Below are positions 12,586 to 24,266 of a stretch of 64,000 nt of DNA, piece by piece. Each line of letters starts with the position of its first letter. Position 1 is the stretch's first letter. The translations under genes were made by a program, and so were the position numbers. Source of the DNA: Xylona heveae TC161. Its lineage: Eukaryota > Ascomycota > Xylonomycetes > Xylonales > Xylonaceae. The notes under the pieces are model-generated. The model was not told the origin of the DNA. It saw only the letters and a program-made list of their open reading frames with translations, and searched no databases. Location: positions 189,983 through 253,982 of the forward strand of contig NW_017264204.1 of NCBI RefSeq assembly GCF_001619985.1, read 5' to 3'.

Positions 12586-13042
12586 GTTTAATTATATTCT
12601 GTAGGTAGAAGAAGCGTCGGCGCACGACGTAGGTGTTGATATCCACAGCTCACATAGGTCGGTCGGCTTAGCAGCCGACGTCGACGTACACCTACGGCAT
12701 ACCACAGCGGCAATAGCCGCGGTCGGGGGTCGGGCCGCCCTGTACGAATCTTCCCCCATTGTTTTGCTCCATTCCCCAGAGCTGTTCTCTGGGTAATAGT
12801 GCAATACTGAAGATTTCTATTCTTGATCCTATGTTTGCTCTTTTACGCGCCATATTATTATGTATAAAGATTGTATCATTTAATCAAAACAGAAAAATTT
12901 TGGTATGGTATCTATTCCATACAAAGAAAACTCGTATATCATAGCTATGCATTGTCCCATGTCGAGAAAGCAAACATGCAGTCCATTTCCATCTGGGAAT
13001 TAAACAGTCTCCGAGACCATTTCCATTACGAAATTGTCAAGA
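12586..13042. other. ARP2 promoter and 3' flank of the mannose-6-phosphate isomerase gene
   Basis: These 457 bases have a GC-rich part next to ARP2 (12600-12760) and an AT-rich part beyond. No gene was recognised. Confidence 0.5.
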
Positions 13043-14698
13043 TTATAGACGTCCGCGATCAGCGTCTTCCTTTCCACCGAGATCACAAAAAGCTTTAAAC
13101 GTCGTAAATGGAACTTCCGACGTGCTTTCCAAGACACACTCCGCTGTTGCGCCCACGAAGAAGACATAACCTGGCTTGACTTCTTCCACTTTGGGCCCAA
13201 CTCTGATTTTTCCTTCTCCGCCCGTACAGATGAAAATACTAGGACCTGCGATAGGCTCAAAAGTGGCCTTTGCATTGGCCTTATTAAGCTCTGTCTTGAC
13301 GACACTGAACTCATCAATCGGTGGGTCATAAAGTATGGATGATGAATTCGATGAGTAGGCGGCCGCAGAGAGCGTGACGTATGGATAGTCAACAGGATGC
13401 ATCTTCTGCTCAGAAATTGGAGCATATGAGTAGGTGAGAGTAGAGACAAGAGTGTCAACGTCCTTGAACTTTGGTGTAAAGCCAGCACGGATGACATTGT
13501 CCGACGAAGCCATGCATTCGATGATATCTGTAAAATGTATTAGCCAGGAGCCCAAAAATGGTCCTTGTGTGGCCCAGAAACCGTACCTCCGCTCAAATAG
13601 GCGTGGATGTCGTCGGCCTTGAGGAACATGGCTTCTCCAGGTGCCATCTTGATGTAATTGAGGAAGAACAGAACGAAGAGACCAATATCGCCCGGAAATT
13701 GGCCGTTGAGCCGAATAACGAGATCTGCAAGCTCCTGGCCATCGTTTGATGGTCCACCGTCACCCGCGAAATTGTTTCCGTCCTTCTCTGCGGAGCTGAT
13801 AAGCTCCTTCGCTGCAGACTCAATTGAATCCTGGTCGGATTTTAGGAGCGCTGCAAAAGCCTCTCTGAGAGCCTGCTTGTTCTCTGCTTTATCCGACTCC
13901 GATTCCGAGGTTTCACGTCCCTGAATAGTCGCCTCAAATTGTTTCGCGTTCGATTCTCCCACGAGCCGTCGGAGCGGAGGCACAGTGGCTAAGAAATGGG
14001 AGATCTCGGCAAGCGGGCGAAAGCCGCAAAGTCCGTCAAATTTTGTGATGGCAATGGTCATTTCCGGCTTGTGATTGTCATCTGTGAATACGTCAGTACA
14101 TAACTCTTCACAATTCTTTTGACTCTTTCAATGCATACCCGGGTAGTTCTTTGGATCTTGTTTGTGTAATTGTTCTGCCAGTGACTTGTTCGGGTGCGCC
14201 TGAATACTAAGAGCTTTTCGAATTGACAGGACCTTAAAAAGAAATGGGAGTTTGGGGCCAAATCGCTTGCTGATATCTTGTGACATCAAGGCCTGGTTGT
14301 CTTGCACAAGGTCCAGAAGTGTTCGCTTGGTCTCGAGATCCCGCGACGGAAGTGAAGTGTGTGTTCCCATCCATAGCTACACAAAGTAAGTATGTATTTC
14401 CAATAGCTGAAGACAGTTTCCAAGATTCTCAATTCCTACCTCTGCGTAGGGCTTCTCAGACTCAATGGAGAAGTCATCTGAGGGAGTTGCGGAGGCAAAC
14501 CTGGCGGCCGCAGATTCCTGGCCCACCTTGCCTGTGATGATTAAGTTTGCGATCCTGTAGTAATAAGATTCATAGTCGACAGTCTCTTCTTACCCCAGTC
14601 GTAGCTATTCACCCCTGATCGCTGTTAGCCCAAGGACCGTCGTAGAAACCCTAGTAAATCCACTTACCGCATTGCAGGCGGATCAGAGAAACTTGCAT
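13043..14698 (-). CDS. PMI40: Mannose-6-phosphate isomerase (type I)
   Basis: This cytosolic zinc enzyme interconverts fructose-6-phosphate and mannose-6-phosphate, feeding GDP-mannose for glycoproteins and cell-wall mannan. Six exons on the minus strand (14698-14668, 14614-14594, 14531-14440, 14376-14139, 14081-13587, 13527-13043) give 453 residues. The N-terminal signature [14 protein letters not shown] is assembled from three small exons, one only 21 bases long. Zinc and active-site blocks are present: SIQAHPNK (Gln and His ligands), NHKPEM (Glu ligand), the [21 protein letters not shown] block (13587-13655), and [19 protein letters not shown] Ser/Glu-rich, probably surface insertion is present at about residues 190-240. 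The last residues ([13 protein letters not shown]) extend slightly past the usual FKAFCDL end. The gene is divergent from SGF29. Confidence 0.96.
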
Positions 14699-15258
14699 GG
14701 TCGATGCCCAAATTCAAATGGTTTTTATATCAATAGAACGTCTCTAAAGCGTCTCAAAGAAAATGAAGATTGGAGTATACGGTAACGACCTATATAAGGG
14801 ACTTCTGGGACAAGAAGTTTGAAAATGGGCAGGTGGGATGATTACAGGCCCTTTTCGTATTCTTAGTACTACTCATAGTGACGCGGGACAGTCAAGAGAG
14901 ACGTAATAGCCGGGTAATTAGAAGGAGGAACCCCTTCGTTCCCGCACTAACTAGTTATTACCTGTCCCGATGATTTGACTGGATCCCACATTTTCGGATG
15001 CGGCGGTGTCACATCGATGTCAGTTGCCCTTTGCGGCATTATCCGACATGGCCCCTCCACTCCGCCTTAAACCCCTTGCATCTTAGATCTTTCTTCGCTT
15101 CATTTTGGTCTATTCCCCAAGAGGCATAGCCACCAAAGGGCTCTCCCTGGCCCCAACTGCGAACCCGCATTTTGACGGCATCTCTCCCCCCCAGTCCCTT
15201 TGACGACCTGACTGATGGCGATGTGAAATTACAATTTGAAACGGCAACAAATCACAAG
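14699..15258. other. Divergent promoter region, mannose-6-phosphate isomerase and SGF29
   Basis: This region is 560 bases long. It holds the leader of SGF29, including a very short upstream reading frame (see its own entry). No gene was recognised. Confidence 0.5.
15215..15226 (+). promoter_or_regulatory. Four-codon upstream ORF (M-A-M-stop) in the SGF29 leader
   Basis: ATGGCGATGTGA occurs 33 bases before the SGF29 start, in another frame. It contains two ATGs before the stop. If it lies in the mature 5' leader it could lower initiation at the main start; the transcription start is not known from sequence. Confidence 0.4.
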
Positions 15259-16581
15259 ATGGCTGCCCGAAATAGACCGCGTGGTCTAGTCAAAGAAGAC
15301 GTCGCTGATGCTCATGAAGAGCGAAATATGTGGAATCAAATTGTGACCGACATGAAGAAGCTCAAAGCCCTGCATGCACGTGCCGCCGAAGTCTCCAAGT
15401 TGATCGTCGAGACGGAAGAGCGACTGGCTGAACAAGGAAGTAAGCATTTATTTTTTGAACCTTGGTACTTTGATATTTGTGATTTTATTACTATCTCAAT
15501 TTATGTCTTTTCATTGAATCATTCGCAATCTACAACCTTACTGAGATGTATTCCATCCATGTTGCTATCTGTTCGTATCACAATTCTTTTTTCTTGCGTG
15601 TTGATACCCTTTTTGTTTCTTTTTTCGTACCCCTTGCATCGTTTTGCAACCTCGAATTCTTCTTCAGTCGGTCAGATTTCCCGCTGTTTGAAAGTTTCCT
15701 GTTTCCTACTTTCACTCTATCACATATACTAACTTGATTCGATTAGCACCAACTGTGGCTGAGATTGACTCGTTGCAACATTTGTATCGAGAAGGGCTCA
15801 AATTAGCAGAGGAGGAGCAAAAAATTCTCAAAGAGGAACCAAATGATGTGGTTAAAAATATAAGCATCCTTACTGCGCTTCGGAGCGCCAGTGAGACAGA
15901 TCCGCCGCGCTCAAGTAACCCTCTTAAGCCCCGTAATCCCAAGCGAAGGCTTGAGACAGACGGGGCGGGAGACTCTCCTGGTCCTTCCTCTGGGACTTCC
16001 AGTGCTGGTCAACGCTTCAAAGGGTCCAATGGTAGAAGTACCTCTGTTCCGTTCGGAAGAGAGGGCCGCGAGGTCACTGTGAAACTGGAGGATGGCGCGG
16101 AGACACCCAAAAACCCGTTTGCTGAGAAATATGGGCAGCTGGTTGTTGGTGCTGATGTGGCCTATAAACAGAGCAAAGCAAAAGGCGTTGAGGGAGACTG
16201 GATCCAGTGCAACATATCAGCCGTTCTTGGCGAAGGCAACAAGCGGCGGTAAGTCCGTCCCATAGTTTTCAAAGATCTATGGATTAACGTGATTCAAGAT
16301 ACGAGGTGCAGGATGCCGCGCCGGAGGATAACGGCGCACCAGCTGCCACTTACAAAACTTCCGCAGCCTCGCTGATCGTCATCCCAGCCCAGGGTACCCC
16401 GCTGCCGGAATATCCAAAAGGCAAGCAAGTCCTCGCTCTGTATCCGGACACTACTACCTTTTACCGAGCAGAGGTGATGCGAACTAAGAACAATACCTGT
16501 GTGCTTAAATTTGAAGGTGAAGACGAAATCAACAAGGAAATGGAAGTAGACAGGCGCTTTGTGCTGGATGTGTCCAAATAA
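15259..16581 (+). CDS. SGF29: SAGA complex subunit SGF29 (tandem tudor domain)
   Basis: SGF29 is the SAGA/ADA histone acetyltransferase subunit that reads H3K4 di/tri-methylation through a C-terminal tandem tudor domain. Three exons (15259-15439, 15747-16248, 16299-16581) give 321 residues. An N-terminal helical region (NMWNQIVTDMKKLKALHARA) continues into exon 2. A basic/Ser-rich linker follows at about 110-180. The tudor part begins near VVGADVAYKQSK and ends with KQVLALYPDTTTFYRAEV and CVLKFEGEDE, both typical of SGF29. Intron 1 is long for this window (307 bases) and is open in frame for most of its length. The ATG at 15259 is the first in-frame ATG; the upstream frame has only non-ATG codons. 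Confidence 0.92.
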
Positions 16582-17517
16582 TTGTTGCACGCGAAGGGAA
16601 GGTTAGAATTCGCACGGCGGCGTTGGTCGTATAGGATTTCACAAGAGTTTTTGCTCACTTTTGTCTCTCTTGAAAATTTCCCGGGATCGGAGTCTTCAGG
16701 ACGAAAAAATTCGTTGTAAATGTTTGGATATTAAATACCCACTATCACGTCATCTATTGTAGTTGCTTCAGGTCGCAGGAATGATGAATTTGTGATTGTA
16801 TTACCTTCAATCCAGTACTTCAAATGTTCTTGAAAAGAGACCGTATAATCATTTCTGATCATTGTCTCTTCTGCAGGCTCCTAACTTTTCATGACGCATC
16901 ATCCTCAGGGGTGCAGCCCTCAGCTGATAAGGGTCCAAGAAATGCATACAATACTCCGGTCCCATGTCGGTGACACGCGAAGGGAGCCTTAACTAGCGAT
17001 TAAGGCCGCCACTAGAGACGACCAGTGACATCTTTGGCGCAACGTGACGGAGTTTCGCGCCAAATAGCCGAAGCCGATGCGCGCTCCAAGCCCCCTTAAT
17101 TATTTCTCATCCTTTCAGGAGATTAAGCTGTCCAAGCAACCAGATTATTATCCCTGAACGGGCTTTCCGTCTACCCCCGTAACCCATTATCCAGATCAGA
17201 TTGGTTGCACCCCGCTAAGCTTCTCCTCAAGAATCCCACAGTCCAGTCGCGCAGATTCTGATTGTCTTACAATCCTCTGCTCTGGATACACTCACGAGTC
17301 AACACTTATCTTCAAAAGCATAATCCGTGTTACAGCGGCACCGGACCTTGTGGGACCTGAGCACCTTACGCAATATTCAATATCAATTAACGATTCTTGA
17401 CGACTTCACGCCACTACTGTCTTTTCTTCTGAAAAGGATCGGGATCTAATCAGTACTTGACTGCGCAATTGTGCAGTAATTCTTTCGAGTGACAATTCAT
17501 TTTACACAACCGTCACC
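16582..17517. other. SGF29 3' flank and ARF6 promoter
   Basis: These 936 bases contain no gene. A cluster of E2F/SBF-like motifs lies at 17033-17064. Confidence 0.5.
17033..17064. promoter_or_regulatory. E2F/SBF-like motif cluster upstream of ARF6
   Basis: TTTGGCGC at 17033-17040 and the dyad TTTCGCGCCAAA at 17053-17064 give three matches to the E2F consensus TTTSSCGC on the two strands. TTTCGCG also equals the inverse of the SBF core CGCGAAA. The cluster lies about 455-485 bases upstream of the ARF6 ATG. Function is inferred from motif match only. Confidence 0.35.
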
Positions 17518-18492
<975 letters not shown>

Positions 18493-19654
18493 ACTTTTTA
18501 CTGTATTAATACTCAGCTTGGAGTCTTCGGCCCCCTCGATCTGACTGCGGACATCGTCATTCATCTTTCCGCGGTCACTCATCAATCACAGCAGTGCGGC
18601 TTCAACGTTTCCTGTACCATATGATTTCACACTTCGGCATCTAGACAGCTACCAGCTTCTTCTTCTTCTTCTTCCTTACACGCAGTTCATCCACAGCGCT
18701 GCGGTAATGAGCGGAAGCGAAAGGACGCTGTCTGCGGACATCGGCTACACATGACGCTTTTATCATGCGCCAGATGCTTGCTACTTGTTTTATTTCAACC
18801 AACCCCTCATAGTCTTTTAATCTTCCTTTCTTCGCCTTTTGCTACTCTTTCTCCGGCATCTTATTCTACCATACTGGCATTGTAATAATACCCCTACTTT
18901 ACTTCTTTCACTTCTTACAGGGGGTAGAGCGGCGAGCTTCTTCAAGAGACGGCATTTACCTTCAGTATGTTGTTGTTCGTCTTCTTTTGCTACGCCTCTT
19001 CTACCTAAATTTCCCAATGTTCGATCAACCTGCTACTACCCCCCCATTGTATTTGTCAACCACTGATACCACGCTTCTGTTCATTCGTTATTTTCCAAAT
19101 TCGCAGCATACAGAGCTCGCGCCCTGTACCAATACTGCATATCACACTTTTTTTTCTCTCATGCCTCTACCTCTGTCGCAGCTTCCGGGCGTTGCGGCAG
19201 AGAAATCGGGCCTGCTGTCAATTCGAGTCGGTCATAAGTCATCGAAAAATACCCCTTTTCCACTTTTTTTTATTATGGCTCCATCCAATTGAATAGAAAT
19301 AGAAATGAAATTTTTCGTGCGAGACCTGCCATTTCACATCGGGCTTAACATGCCATTATTTCTTGTACGACAGTCAAGACGCCATGCCTCCATGGCGCTA
19401 GGCATCTATTACTCTCTCTCTCTCCACCTATCAGAATATCCATCACACATTATAGCTCGCAGTAAAATATATCTTACAATACTCTTGCTTTAATTGAAAA
19501 CGCCTTACAGGGTACCCAGCCCAATCCTTAAGACACAGAAACAACGCCATTGGCCCATTATTATTTTTCCCCCTAAACCGGGATTTCTCCACAAACTAGC
19601 CCGTTGCTTTCCGACTCACGCACATCCACACATGTCAACGCAATACAACGACTC
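18493..19654. other. Convergent intergenic region, ARF6 / dynactin p25
   Basis: This stretch is 1.16 kb, pyrimidine-rich on the plus strand, with a (CTT)n microsatellite at about 18657-18674 and T runs near 19147 and 19262. No gene was recognised. The plus-strand open frame overlapping the dynactin gene is an antisense shadow. Confidence 0.5.
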
Positions 19655-20407
19655 TCACGCAATCGCTCGAATGCGTTCTCTCAAATCCGCTCCTTCTGAC
19701 CCAGGCAGCATTCCCCAGCCCTCTCCCACCTCACCCACTATCCTTGCCGGGCGTCCGCCAACCACACTCCCACTCGGCACAACCATACCCGCGGGCAACA
19801 CGGCGCCATCGAGAACCTTGACGCCGTCTTTGATGATGCAGAATTTCCCCAGCACCGCGCCCGCTCCAATCACCACGTGGTTCCCGATACTCGCGGCCTC
19901 GACCACCGCGCGCTCGCCCACAAGCACGTGGTCCCCTATCTTTTGCGCCACGTACGTGTATGTCCCTCTGTGCAGGCGCGAGGGCGGCCGGATCAGCGCC
20001 GAGGGGGCAATGACTGAATAACGGCCTATGGAAATGGCGATTTGAGGAGGTTGCGCTGCTGCGGGTGCAGATGGGGTTGCTGTTGATGTTGATGTTGAAC
20101 CGGATGTGCCGCCGGGAGCGGACGTGGAAGTAGAGGTAGAAGGGGATGATAGCCGATGCAAGTCCCCGCGCAGACAGGCTTCTGTCTGAATGGCAGTGCG
20201 GCCGCCGAGAATGATATGTGGAGTCCCAAGAATAATAGACCGGCGGGATACTTTGTTGCCGGTGTCCTAGTAGACAGCGAGTTAGAAAAATGTGTGGAAA
20301 ACGTGGGGAATACACGGTGTATGTGTTTGTGAGGACGAATTAAAGGTAGATATGAAATAGTACCGTACAGTTTCAATGTATTCCGATTTAGGCGCTTTGG
20401 GAGGCAT
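19655..20407 (-). CDS. DCTN5: Dynactin subunit p25 (left-handed beta-helix)
   Basis: This is a subunit of the pointed-end complex of dynactin, which adapts dynein to cargo such as early endosomes in filamentous fungi. Two exons on the minus strand (20407-20369, 20266-19655) give 216 residues. The N-terminus MPPKAPKSEYIET|DTGNKVSRRSIILGTPHIILGG matches p25. The rest shows hexapeptide-repeat character (KIGDHVLVGERAVVEAASIG, NHVVIGAGAVLG), forming the left-handed beta-helix, and ends in PARIVGEV plus a helical tail. A low-complexity Ser/Thr/Pro/Ala insertion of about 40 residues (starting SSPSTSTSTSAPGG) sits between helix turns after RGDLHRL, making the protein longer than animal p25. Confidence 0.92.
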
Positions 20408-21060
20408 TGTGTCGACTTATGTTGGTGCGGTCGATCGGGGGTAGAGGTATCAGATCTTGATTCGAGTGATGGGAAAACTTAAAGATACGGATCTGGACCA
20501 AGCAAAATTAATTAAGTAGGAAGAAGAGAACCGTCGACGGTAAGAGCGTATGATATGCGCGTCGATATTTTGCAAGATCAGTAGAAATGTTCAAGTGATG
20601 ACATTGGACGTTGGAGGTTAGGATAACTCCGATAGGACCCTGGGTTGTGGTTCTGCCGCGTTTTTGTTTACGTTTGCCGAAGGCGGTGAGCCCAGGGACC
20701 GCCGAAACAGGTGGGAAGCTGCAGGTGCAGGTGCAGGACATATTGGCTTTTTGCAAGTATCGCTGTAAACAAGCTGACGATTTGTAAAATTTATAAAACG
20801 AAAAATTCTGCTTAAGGGATTTTCTGTGCATTAAATTATATAGTTCTCAATGATATCTAGATCTAAACTTTTATTGCGCGTTAAATCATACCAACTTTTA
20901 TGACGAGTCTGCTGACGGTGCTATCTAAAAAGTATAAATAGACAGAAATCCCGGCTGTCCAAGCAGCCCCGTTAATATACTATTCCTTCTCTATGCTCGA
21001 TTTTAAAAATCAAATTATCGAGCTTTATATCTGGAAAAAAGAAATGAAATGCTATAGCTT
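20408..21060. other. Dynactin p25 promoter and MFS gene 3' flank
   Basis: These 653 bases mark the boundary between the left housekeeping block and the accessory block. No gene was recognised. Confidence 0.45.
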
Positions 21061-23291
21061 TCAAAGTTTGTGTTCGCGCCAACAGAGGGCGATAATGGAG
21101 CCGAAAAAGGTACAGCAGAGGGAGACAACTGCGACACGGTTAGTTGAAGCACAAATACTGCAAGACTCCTGTGAAAGATAAATCGAAATCAGACAGAGGC
21201 GGTTTGAACGTACAGTGTGTTTTTTCGAGGCTTTCCACGTATGCTTGAACGACGATTCGGCTTGCCCCATCTTTGAGATGCTTCATGTTACTAATGTCTG
21301 AAAGGACATCCCGGATTATCTTCAAAGTATATAGAGTCAGCTCGGCTCGAGCAAAAGTAAAGTATCATGTCGGTCCAATCATACCTTGTCTTTGTCCGCA
21401 TAGCCATCCAGTCCCTTCTGCAGGCGAGGCTTCAAACAACTCTGCAGGACAGCATTGACAATGCTTAAGCCAGTCACTGTTCCAATGCTGTTGCTAAGAT
21501 AGACCCCAGCCGCAGCGATGGCCATGAACTTGGTGTCGACACCAGCGCCAAGGCCTACAAATACGGAAGACATGGCGACACCAGTTCCGAACCCGCAGGG
21601 GAAAATATACAAAGACTCAAGGATGTTCGTATGGCCATGCCATCGAAGAATAAGCAAAAGATAGCCAAAAGATGCTAGTAGAGTTGCGGTCACGGTAAGG
21701 GCCTTGTATCGTCCAGTTCTAATTCAACTGTTAGCATGCATCTGGACTAGAGGTGAAGATATCTGCTTACCTCTTGATGAAAAAACCAGCACACAATGCA
21801 CCCACTGCATTACCAGCCACAGATGGGAAGAGATGTACTCCGGCATTCGTGGCAGACGCATTCTCTGTGACTTGAAAGTAGAGAGGAATTGTAAACATCA
21901 TCTAAAATGCGTCAGTCATTAGCTGACATGGCATAGGTAAGATAGTAGAATCACTTACTCCAAATTGGGCTGCGCTCTGCAAAACCATGATCAGGTAAGC
22001 AGATGCGATATCACGATTGACGAGGAGGTGCAGCGGGAAGATTGGTTGTTTTGCCCAATATGACTCGACAAGGACAAAGACAATTCCGAAAAAGAGGGAC
22101 GCTCCAAAGGACCCTAGGACGAGAGGATGGGTCCAGGGAAACTTGTGGCCGCCAAGATCCAGAGCGAGCACAAAGTTTACAATCGTCAATGCAAGTGTTA
22201 AAGCACCAAGAATGTCGACTGACTTGAGCTTCTCACGTATATTCTTTTGCTCTTCATCCTTTTGCTGCCGCTCTTTTATGAAACAAAATACGAGAAAGCC
22301 GGCAACCAGCGTGACAGGTATCTCAGAAAAGAAGGACCTAGAAGTATGTCAGCGTACCGTTGAAAGAAAATTGCACCCACTGCCTACCATCGCCAGCCTA
22401 TTGTATCTGCCAAAAACCCTCCAATCGGCCCGCCGAGACTTCTCCCAGTGGTAGCCACAACGTTCACATAACTCCTCCATGAAGCTACCTCGCGCATCGA
22501 GACCAAGTCTGTTGTCCAAATTAGTAAAGGCAATGCCTAAGGTGTGTGATTGCTTTACCAGTGATGAGGATTGATACGAGTGAAGTCATTCCCGCCGCTC
22601 CGGCACCTGCAATCGCTCGTCCGAGGATGACCAACCACATTGTGTTTCCTAACCAGCTACGGTCGTAAGTCTTTATAGCTAGAGAGAATCATTCCATTTG
22701 GAACATACCAAGTAGCTGCGCCAATGCTAAAAAGAGAATACGCCGTTAAGAGCATATTTCTCCGACCGAAAATATCGCTGAATCTTCCATACTATCGAGA
22801 CAGTGAGCATATTGGTCTTATGTCTTTAACCTCAACCAAGATGACATACGATCGGTTGCATAGCACATGTTGCCAGTAAGGAGCCGCTGACAAGCCAGCC
22901 CGAGGATTCCAGGTCATCGAATTGGGAGGAAATAAGACTGTTCGTTGCCAAAACAATGGAGCCATCGCAATTGGAAAGAAAAACTCCTACTATATGTCAG
23001 ATATGCCAATCAATTGAAAGAAAGTACCCTCGTCTTTCTGAACATACCAAGTAGCAAGACAGATATCACACCGGCAAGACTGCGTGCAGGTTTTTGTTCT
23101 GTGTCAGCCGGCTTCAGGGCCGGTTTATCGCCCACGGCCTCTATATCAGTAGCGTTTGTGCCATAGCTCCCCGCCGATCTTCTGTAACTTTCAGTATCCG
23201 CATCATAGTCCTCCTCGGCCTCAGGGAGTATGCTTCCTGCAGTTACGTGATTTGGCAAGAGCTGCGTGTGCTCATCATTGTGCACCTGCAT
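21061..23291 (-). CDS. MFS transporter, DHA2/Vba-like (14 membrane segments)
   Basis: This is a proton-coupled major facilitator, closest in style to vacuolar basic amino-acid (Vba/Fnx1) and DHA2 multidrug transporters. Exons on the minus strand: 23291-23048, 22989-22850, 22791-22709, 22656-22559, 22508-22388, 22337-21959, 21901-21771, 21718-21385, then 21319 onward. The acidic N-terminal tail holds ELLP-like EHTQLLPNH. Membrane signatures include VFLSNCDGSIVLATNSLI, GWLVSGSLLATCAMQPIYGRFSDIFGRR (motif A), GRAIAGAGAAGM, GGPIGGFLADTIGWRWSFF (motif C region) and GVYLSNSIGTVTGLSIVNA. Through exon 8 the joins are clean and total 510 codons. The last join is uncertain: the consensus donor after SLEKTH gives an immediate stop, whereas a weak GTTCAA donor (exon end 21210, next exon 21157-21061) restores the final membrane segment ending CWREHKL, 578 residues in all. 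Confidence 0.85.
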
Positions 23292-24105
23292 GATTAATAT
23301 TTTGCCCCTTGTCGCAGGAATATGTTTCACCTGGAACTAAACGCCAAAAAGCATTTTCAGGTCATGTTTGAAAGGCTAAATTCTTCTAAAAATTTCTCAC
23401 TTGTCTAAATGTCCGTAGCCAATAAGAGCCGTCAATTTTATTGGAGGACCCGTATGCATGGCTGTGACAACTTAATAAGACCAGAGACATTGACACAATG
23501 AAAGCGAGTATTGCGCAATCGCCTTCCACATGGCGCGGGGTAAATCAACCCTGGTCAAGAGCATCTGTGCATTGTATGACAGGCTTCAGATATTTGTTTT
23601 TCTTTTTTGGTAAATAGATCGACGTTCTTAGCAGCTGCATCATTATCGGAAAAGTCAAATGCAGACGAAAGCTTCGTCTGTGGTTGAAGTCGCAAGACCT
23701 TAAATACTTTCGGGGCGACGATCACGAAACAACATCGGAGTATCGCAAGCGATGAGCAGTCCCGTCAGATATTGAATACCCAGGCATTTCAGAACCAGAT
23801 ATTTCCGCAATAAATTTGATGTAATCACTGGGTTGTTAAATTCAATCCATTTATTTTCTTTCTTCTTCTTTTTTTTCTAATATTTTGTTTTATTTTTTCC
23901 CCCCCTCTGACATTACAAATCATCTATCACTCTCTGTCATGCTTAATTCATTGTGATATTTTATGTGTAGAGATGTCCGGTTGATAATGTGGGATTTCAA
24001 TGCAGAGTCATGTCGTTAGTTTTGTTCTAATCAGTTCCAATACTATTCTTCTTCTATTCTTCCAGACGCAATTTAGGTGTTAATTTCGAAAAAAAAAAAA
24101 AAAAA

Positions 24106-24136
<31 letters not shown>

Positions 24137-24266
24137 CAAGATTTTAAAGGGACTGTACTCTGAACGCTGTACCTGCGGACACAAAATAGAGAAGAATCAC
24201 TCCCATCAGTGCCAGGTCCACCAATAAGTTTGTGAGTCAAAGCGTCTTATAGGGACTTTATAGGGA
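23292..24266. other. MFS promoter and sulfatase 3' flank
   Basis: These 975 bases are AT-rich from 23840, with a long A tract near the sulfatase end. No gene was recognised. Confidence 0.5.
24089..24137. repeat. A19 tract followed by (AAAAAG)n
   Basis: A run of 19 A is followed by repeated GAAAAA units and another A run. This is a simple purine repeat in the 3' flank of the minus-strand sulfatase gene. Confidence 0.85.

Noticed and set aside
19494-20021. A 175-codon plus-strand frame opposite the dynactin p25 gene
   Set aside because: It is antisense to well-matched beta-helix coding sequence and has Pro/Thr-biased shadow composition.
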